Assembly (NCBI GenBank): GCA_028293405.1
Contig: JAQGOW010000151.1
Location: forward strand, 1 to 11,507
Length of the DNA stretch: 11,507 nucleotides
Direction of reading: 5' to 3'
Source of the DNA: Verrucomicrobiales bacterium
GTDB lineage: Bacteria; Verrucomicrobiota; Verrucomicrobiia; Limisphaerales; Palsa-1400
The notes below the pieces were generated by a model that was given only the letters and a program-made list of their open reading frames with translations, did not search any database and was not told where the DNA came from. A program made the position numbers and the translations under genes. The stretch's first letter is position 1. Every line of letters begins with the position of its first letter. This document shows positions 7,495 through 11,507 of this stretch, one piece after another.

Positions 7495-8130
7495 TCAACG
7501 CGCCGCAACTGGTGTCATCTTCTTGAAGCTGACCTCCCGCAAATAAATCGGCTCGAGCTTTTCGCCGCCAATGAAGTCGGTGCGTGTCGAAGCAATTTGC
7601 CCGAGAACCGCTGCTTGTGGAAACACGAGCGCAGGATTCGACTGCGCAGTGGAATCCGGCCCGATGACCGGTGTGCCATTCGCCGCCAACGCCGTCACCT
7701 CCGCCGCGGGAACAATCCGAAGCGGTTCGACCACTGCACAACCATTCTCCGACACATCGTAAATCGCCAAATAAAGCTCCTCGCGCTGAGCATCAACGAT
7801 CACCGCAACGCGCCCAAAAACCTTTTCCTGCCGCGCCTGTGCAGCCACGCATTCCACGCTACTAACCGCCAGCAATTTTATCTCTCGAGCCAATTGCCAA
7901 CCTTGCGCGACCGAAATCGCTCCGCGAATCCCAGCATACGAACCCGGCCCAACGCCGACCGCAATGCACTCGATCTCCTCGCGTTCCACCTTGCTCGCCG
8001 CCAGCGCTCGTTCCACCAACGCTATCGCCGAGCGACCACCCATTTCAGACACCTCGGCCAACACGCGCCCGTTCTCAACCACCGCGACGCTCCTGCGCTC
8101 CGAAGAAAATTCAACCGCCAAAATCTTCAT
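7495..8130 (-). CDS. tsaB: tRNA threonylcarbamoyladenosine biosynthesis protein TsaB
   Basis: A 211-residue member of the ASKHA fold, the non-catalytic partner of TsaD in forming N6-threonylcarbamoyladenosine (t6A) at position 37 of ANN-decoding tRNAs. The diagnostic stretch VGVGPGSYAGIRGAISVAQG lies at 58-77, close to the family's 'GPGS(Y/F)TG(L/I)R'. DAQREELYLAIYD at 113-125 and LEPIYLRE at 192-199 also match. The opening MKILAVEFSSERRSVAV corresponds to the usual 'ILAIDTS' strand, but with E and F in place of D and T. The start is the ATG at 8128-8130, which gives the family N-terminus and overlaps the end of tsaE by 20 bases, implying translational coupling. tsaD and tsaC are not in this window. 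Confidence 0.93.
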   Translation of the reverse strand: MKILAVEFSSERRSVAVVENGRVLAEVSEMGGRSAIALVERALAASKVEREEIECIAVGVGPGSYAGIRGAISVAQGWQLAREIKLLAVSSVECVAAQARQEKVFGRVAVIVDAQREELYLAIYDVSENGCAVVEPLRIVPAAEVTALAANGTPVIGPDSTAQSNPALVFPQAAVLGQIASTRTDFIGGEKLEPIYLREVSFKKMTPVAAR

Positions 8131-8548
8131 AAATAATTTCGCGGTCAGTTTCGCTAAGTTGTTTGATCTGCACGCGTCGATATCTTGCGCCAACAACGTC
8201 ATTGCCTTCTAGCCATCGTTCGATCCATTCAACAATCGCGACACCTTTGGGCCGCGTCAGATATTGTTCCAATCCCGCGCCAACGATCTGTGCGCGCGTG
8301 TCGAGTCGGTAAAGGTCGAGGTGAAACATCGGCAAGCGTCCGCTGCGATATTCATTCACGAGCGCAAAGGTCGGCGACAGAATTCGTTCGTTCACCCCGA
8401 GACCACGCGCGATGCCTTTGGTCAGTTGCGTTTTGCCCGTGCCGAGATCACCCGACAATCCGATCACCAGACCAGCGTTCGCTTCCCTGCCCCACTGTTC
8501 TCCTAAAGCTTCCGTTTCGGACGCGCTATGAGAAATGTGCGTAGCCAT
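8111..8548 (-). CDS. tsaE: tRNA threonylcarbamoyladenosine biosynthesis ATPase TsaE
   Basis: A 145-residue P-loop ATPase that works with TsaB and TsaD in the bacterial t6A synthase cycle. The Walker A motif GDLGTGKT is at 33-40. It is followed by the family's ILSPTFALVNEY (56-67), the HLDLYRL segment (76-82) and the VEWIERW stretch (106-112), all at expected spacing for the short TsaE family. The ATG at 8546-8548 gives MATHISHSASETEALG, the normal N-terminus. The gene overlaps the 3' end of thiL by 23 bases and its own 3' end overlaps tsaB by 20 bases, so these three genes are surely one transcript. Nothing appears degraded. Confidence 0.95.
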   Translation of the reverse strand: MATHISHSASETEALGEQWGREANAGLVIGLSGDLGTGKTQLTKGIARGLGVNERILSPTFALVNEYRSGRLPMFHLDLYRLDTRAQIVGAGLEQYLTRPKGVAIVEWIERWLEGNDVVGARYRRVQIKQLSETDREIIYEDFGG

Positions 8549-9458
8549 GGATGTTCAATTCTCGAACGCCGTGTTCATCGCGAATTTTCAAACCCGGTGC
8601 GGCATTAATTCTTCCGATGCACGTCAGTCGCGTATCGGGAAAGTTTTTCTTCCAACCGTCTAACACGGCAACGGCGTCCTTGCTCGCCAAGGTGAACAGC
8701 AGTTCAAAATCCTCGCCATCGCTCAACGCAGCAATCAACGCCGACTTGCCGTTTGCCTTGGTTCTCGCCTGCAATTTGGCCGCGCGACTAATCGGGATCG
8801 ACGGCGAACGAATCTCTGCACCGACTTTGCTCGCGTTCAAAATGTGCCTCAAATCCCCAGCCAAGCCGTCGCTCAGATCAATCATCGCGTGAATATCAAA
8901 ATTCTCCGCCAGCCAATGAGCCTCACGAATGCGCGGCTGAAAGTGCAAATGCTTCTCCGCAATCGAGCCGCCAAGCTCACCAGTCACAAAAAGCACATCA
9001 CCCGCTTTGGCACCCGAACGCCGCACGCACTTCTCGCTCGCCACATCGCCCAGCAACGAAATCGAAATCAGCAATCGCTCGGGATTCGTCGTCGTCTCAC
9101 CGCCAACAATCGCCACCCCATACTCCCGCGCCACGACCGACATCCCGTCATAAATTTTTCGCACGTATTCGGCGTCGAATTCTTTCGGCAACGCAATCGT
9201 CACCAACGCCGCAATCGGACGTCCCGCCATCGCGGCGATGTCACTCAAACAACGCGCCAACGCCTTATGCCCAACGCGCACAGGATCCGCATCGGCGTCA
9301 AAATGAATCCCCTGCACCACCGCATCCGTCTTGAACAAGAGATACCGACCGGGCTGCCCTGAATCGAGCACCGCGCAATCGTCGCCCGCGCTTTCCACAA
9401 CGAACGCATTCGTCGGAAGCGACTTGGTCAGTTTTGAAATCAGTTCGAATTCGTTCAC
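8526..9458 (-). CDS. thiL: Thiamine-monophosphate kinase ThiL
   Basis: A 310-residue cytosolic enzyme of the PurM/ThiL-type ATP-dependent kinase family that phosphorylates thiamine monophosphate to the cofactor thiamine diphosphate. Family motifs in order are GDDCAVL (25-31), FKTDAVVQGIHF (42-53), the helix KALARCLSDIAAMAGRP (65-81), VGGETT (118-123), MIDLSDGLAGDL (192-203) and SDGEDFELLF (246-255). The acidic metal-binding residues in GDD, TD and LSD are all intact. The start is GTG (9456-9458), giving MNEFELISKL, which matches the family; it follows the CPBP stop codon after one base. An upstream ATG at 9480-9482 inside the CPBP gene would add MRCRRCIN and is unlikely. No other thiamine gene is nearby, which is common for thiL outside thi operons. 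Confidence 0.95.
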   Translation of the reverse strand: MNEFELISKLTKSLPTNAFVVESAGDDCAVLDSGQPGRYLLFKTDAVVQGIHFDADADPVRVGHKALARCLSDIAAMAGRPIAALVTIALPKEFDAEYVRKIYDGMSVVAREYGVAIVGGETTTNPERLLISISLLGDVASEKCVRRSGAKAGDVLFVTGELGGSIAEKHLHFQPRIREAHWLAENFDIHAMIDLSDGLAGDLRHILNASKVGAEIRSPSIPISRAAKLQARTKANGKSALIAALSDGEDFELLFTLASKDAVAVLDGWKKNFPDTRLTCIGRINAAPGLKIRDEHGVRELNIHGYAHFS

Positions 9459-9459
9459 G

Positions 9460-10206
9460 TTAATGCATCGGCGGCAGCGCACGGTTTAGCTGGTCCTGGA
9501 ACATGAGCAAAAGAAAATTAGCGAAGTTAAACATGCTGTGCGCAGCAATTGGCGCGAGCAAATTATCCGTGGCTTCGTAGAGCAAAATCAACACTACCGA
9601 AAAAAACGCCAGCGGCACAAACGTCACCAACGTCACGTGCGTAGCAGCAAAAATGATCGACGTCACCCAAAGTGCCAGCCTCGGATAACCCGCTTGCTTG
9701 ATCGTCGGATACATCAAACCGCGAAACAACCCTTCCTCAACAACAGGCGCGCCAACAATCGCTAGCAATGCCAGTAACGAGCGTTGATAGCCTGGCATCT
9801 GAGGCTTTTGCATTTCCTGCACGACTTGTTGGGCCACAGGATGAAGGTGCAAACTATTCATGCCCCACTCCGAAAGCATCATCATCCCCTGCGCGATCGG
9901 CACCACCAACATCCCGGCGAGAAGCCCGATTCCAATCGCAAACCAACTATTTGCGCGTCCAAACCCAAAGCCATCGCGCCACGTCATATTATTTTCGCGC
10001 AGAAAAACAGCGATCCACAACCCAGCCGTCGCCTGCAAAAAAACGAGCGACACGAGCAAACTAAGCACGCCCCGCGTCTGTTCGGTCAGCCCGATTTTGA
10101 AGTGATACAGCAGCCCAACGATGAGGTTACCGAAACAGTACGTGGAGAAAACGCCGAGAAACAATCGAAACACGGCGTGTCCGCTCCAGGCTTTGTGCGA
10201 CAACAT
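9460..10206 (-). CDS. CPBP-family intramembrane glutamic protease (CAAX/ABI-type)
   Basis: A 248-residue polytopic membrane protein with all conserved motifs of the CPBP (Abi/CAAX prenyl protease 2-like) family. E157-E158-G-L-F-R162 is the EExxxR motif, FAATH at 186-190 supplies H190, and H223-S-M-F-N227 is the HxxxN motif. These residues form the intramembrane active site in Rce1-like enzymes. Bacterial members have varied or unknown substrates, so the role here is open. The start is placed at the ATG 10204-10206 (MLSHKAWSGH). The frame continues to a TTG at 10242, giving 12 further residues without better support, and no strong Shine-Dalgarno sequence is seen before either. It is the first gene of the minus-strand string and abuts thiL with a single base between them. 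Confidence 0.9.
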   Translation of the reverse strand: MLSHKAWSGHAVFRLFLGVFSTYCFGNLIVGLLYHFKIGLTEQTRGVLSLLVSLVFLQATAGLWIAVFLRENNMTWRDGFGFGRANSWFAIGIGLLAGMLVVPIAQGMMMLSEWGMNSLHLHPVAQQVVQEMQKPQMPGYQRSLLALLAIVGAPVVEEGLFRGLMYPTIKQAGYPRLALWVTSIIFAATHVTLVTFVPLAFFSVVLILLYEATDNLLAPIAAHSMFNFANFLLLMFQDQLNRALPPMH

Positions 10207-10355
10207 CGGCGTTAACGTAAACAGACCTGCCCGCCTCAGCAAGCGACACGTTCACCGGCCAGCGAGGATTGGATGATTGCGAAAATCGTCAACTTTTGTG
10301 CATCTTTATGGCTGGGTTTGCCGTCTAGCAAACGATTGACATTGAATTTTTCACC
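10207..10355. promoter_or_regulatory. Divergent intergenic region between CPBP protease and cytochrome/SUMF1 genes
   Basis: About 150 bases between divergent starts. It should contain promoters for the long minus-strand string and for the plus-strand cytochrome gene. A perfect TTGACA occurs on the plus strand (10336-10341), but no acceptable -10 box lies 16-18 bases downstream. On the minus strand a TTGACG (within 10286-10295) has only a poor AATCCT at 16 bases. An 11-base direct repeat ATCGTCAACTT has one copy here (10285-10295) and a second at 10364-10374, just after the first possible start codon. I make no firm promoter call. Confidence 0.35.
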
Positions 10356-11507
10356 ATGCGACCATCGTCAACTTACAAAATGACTTTACCGAAAACGCTC
10401 CGGATAACCGCTCTCGCCGCTGCTGCGAACGTCCTGGTCGCCACCGCTGAGGCCAAGCTCGACTTCGTCAAAGACGTCAGACCCGTTCTCGAGCAAAACT
10501 GCGTTAACTGCCACAACGCAAAGCACGCTGACGAAAACGGCAACTACAACATGGAAACCAAGGCCACCGCCTTCAAACCCCATGGTGACAAACATCGGGT
10601 TCTTCCCGGTCACCCCGAAAACAGTCAGGTTTACACGCTCACTCAGCGTCCGATCACTGACGATAAAGTCATGCCGCCGAAAGAACGTCCGCGGCCGACG
10701 AAGCAGGAACTCGACACCATCAAAACGTGGATCGCCGAAGGCGCCGATTGGCCCGACGGCGTGACACTTAACACCCAAATCAATTTCGTCGCCGGTATCC
10801 TGCCAATTTTCCAAAAGGGCGGCCCTGTATCGCACACCGATCAGAGGGATTTAAAGATCTGGGTGAACGAAGGTGCTTACTGGCCCCCTGGCGTGAAAAT
10901 AGCGGGCGCAAAAACCACCGCGAAAACACCCGCCGGTCCATCGATCGATTTCGCCCATGACGTTCTGCCAATTCTTTCCAACGGCGGCCCGCTCTCCACC
11001 GAAGACGTCGCCACCCTCCGCAAGTGGGTTGAAGCCGGCGCACAGTGGCCAGAAAACATCCAAATCGGCACCGGCAGCATGCGAGCTCAGGAAATGCAAC
11101 GAGTCGATTCCATCTTGAAAAAGATTCTCGCCACCAGCACCGAGAAAGCTGCCGGAGACATGAAGCCTTACACCAACACCATTCCCGACACCACCGTCAG
11201 CTACGCCATGCTCCCCATTCCTGAAGGCGAATTCATGATGGGCAGCCCGGAGTCCGAACCAAAAAGCACCTCGGACGAGCATCCGCAGCACAAAATCAAA
11301 ATCGAACCGTTTTGGATGGAACAAAAAGAAGTCAGCTGGAACGAATACGAACTCTGGATGTATCCCGACGAAAGCAAACCGCACAGCCCCAACGGCACCA
11401 CTAATTATACAGACGGCGATGTCGCCGATGCTGTTGCTCGTCCCACGAAGCCTTACGTCGAAATGAGCTTCGGCATGGGCAAAGATGGCTATCCCGCGAT
11501 CAGCATG
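10356..11507 (+). CDS. PVC-type cytochrome c / SUMF1 (formylglycine-generating-enzyme-like) fusion, partial
   Basis: This frame runs open off the right edge. Two in-frame ATGs are possible, 10356 and 10380, and neither has a Shine-Dalgarno sequence; numbering below starts at 10380. Residues 1-25 form a signal peptide (ending VATAEA). Next comes DFVKDVRPVLEQNC with a haem site C41-V-N-C44-H45 and a likely axial methionine in VMPPKE (M98), then IKTWIAEGADWP: a complete PVC-type cytochrome c module. Two shorter copies follow at about 135-174 and 190-229, without CxxCH. From about 274 a SUMF1/FGE-like domain begins (AMLPIPEGEFMMGSPESEP, then PFWMEQKEVSWNEYE). Its catalytic part lies beyond the window, so formylglycine formation should not be assumed; many members have other or unknown roles. 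The location is probably periplasmic, with electron transfer possible through the single haem. Confidence 0.85.
   Translation, partial: MRPSSTYKMTLPKTLRITALAAAANVLVATAEAKLDFVKDVRPVLEQNCVNCHNAKHADENGNYNMETKATAFKPHGDKHRVLPGHPENSQVYTLTQRPITDDKVMPPKERPRPTKQELDTIKTWIAEGADWPDGVTLNTQINFVAGILPIFQKGGPVSHTDQRDLKIWVNEGAYWPPGVKIAGAKTTAKTPAGPSIDFAHDVLPILSNGGPLSTEDVATLRKWVEAGAQWPENIQIGTGSMRAQEMQRVDSILKKILATSTEKAAGDMKPYTNTIPDTTVSYAMLPIPEGEFMMGSPESEPKSTSDEHPQHKIKIEPFWMEQKEVSWNEYELWMYPDESKPHSPNGTTNYTDGDVADAVARPTKPYVEMSFGMGKDGYPAISM
10782..11066 (+). repeat. Two shortened, haem-less copies of the cytochrome module (within the CDS)
   Basis: Copy A (10782-10901) encodes NFVAGILPIFQKGGPVSH followed by DLKIWVNEGAYWPPGVKI. 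Copy B (10947-11066) encodes DFAHDVLPILSNGGPLST followed by TLRKWVEAGAQWPENIQI. Both align with the two ends of the full module just upstream (DFVKDVRPVLEQ and IKTWIAEGADWPDGVTL) but lack its central part carrying CxxCH and MPP. The copies are about 40 residues each, separated by a 15-residue A/K/T/P linker, and share DNA-level identity around CTGCCAATT and GGCGGCCC. Confidence 0.8.

Noticed and set aside
9459..9482. ATG at 9480-9482 as thiL start
   Set aside because: It lies in the CPBP coding region and adds a cysteine/arginine-rich octapeptide not seen in ThiL; the GTG at 9456-9458 gives the family N-terminus.
10308..10325. Sigma-54-like TGGC...TTGC element upstream of the cytochrome gene
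   Set aside because: The GG to GC spacing is two bases too short for a -24/-12 promoter.
10336..10341. Perfect TTGACA as a -35 box for the cytochrome gene
   Set aside because: No -10-like hexamer occurs at 16-18 bases; the bases there are GC-rich and inside or next to the first ATG.
1..11507. CRISPR array, insertion sequence, prophage or defence island
   Set aside because: No regularly spaced repeats, transposase, integrase, terminal inverted repeats or known defence genes were seen. The CPBP (Abi-type) family name alone is not evidence of phage defence, and the tRNA has no adjacent integrase or duplicated 3' end.

Overview
The window looks like a chromosomal core region of a Verrucomicrobiota (PVC-group) bacterium. 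The evidence is qualitative. The right-edge gene joins a PVC-type ("planctomycete-type") cytochrome c module to a formylglycine-generating-enzyme (SUMF1) domain. The left-edge gene carries the small N-terminal domain seen in front of some bacterial rhomboid proteases. Shine-Dalgarno sequences are weak or absent before most genes, and three genes are best read from GTG starts. The lineage assignment is inference. I see no prophage, insertion sequence, CRISPR array or obvious horizontally acquired island.

Layout: (1) 1-200, minus: the start of a rhomboid-like membrane protease, cut by the window edge. (2) 334-3991, plus: an exported metallophosphoesterase fused to a PQQ-type beta-propeller, then a tight DUF47 (PhoU-like)/PiT phosphate transporter pair. 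(3) 4021-4893, minus and convergent with pit: a polyphosphate kinase 2. (4) 4963-5036, minus: tRNA-Gly(TCC) with encoded CCA and a recognisable promoter. (5) 5088-10206, minus: a compact gene string in the order CPBP protease, thiL, tsaE, tsaB, ABC permease 1, ABC permease 2, with overlaps or gaps of a few bases at most junctions. (6) From 10356/10380 to the right edge, plus and divergent from the CPBP gene: the cytochrome c/SUMF1 protein, incomplete.

Functional reading: genes 334-4893 form a phosphate neighbourhood. They suggest periplasmic phosphoester hydrolysis, low-affinity Pi uptake with its DUF47 partner, and polyphosphate-nucleotide phosphotransfer. The minus-strand string mixes housekeeping enzymes (thiamine diphosphate synthesis, t6A tRNA modification) with membrane proteins. 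Its two FtsX/MacB-like permeases have no ATPase or adaptor gene in the window. I found no clearly new defence or mobile system. The most distinctive things are the phosphoesterase-propeller fusion, the haem-less shortened repeats in the cytochrome protein, and the ATPase-less permease pair. No gap between genes exceeds 300 bases.
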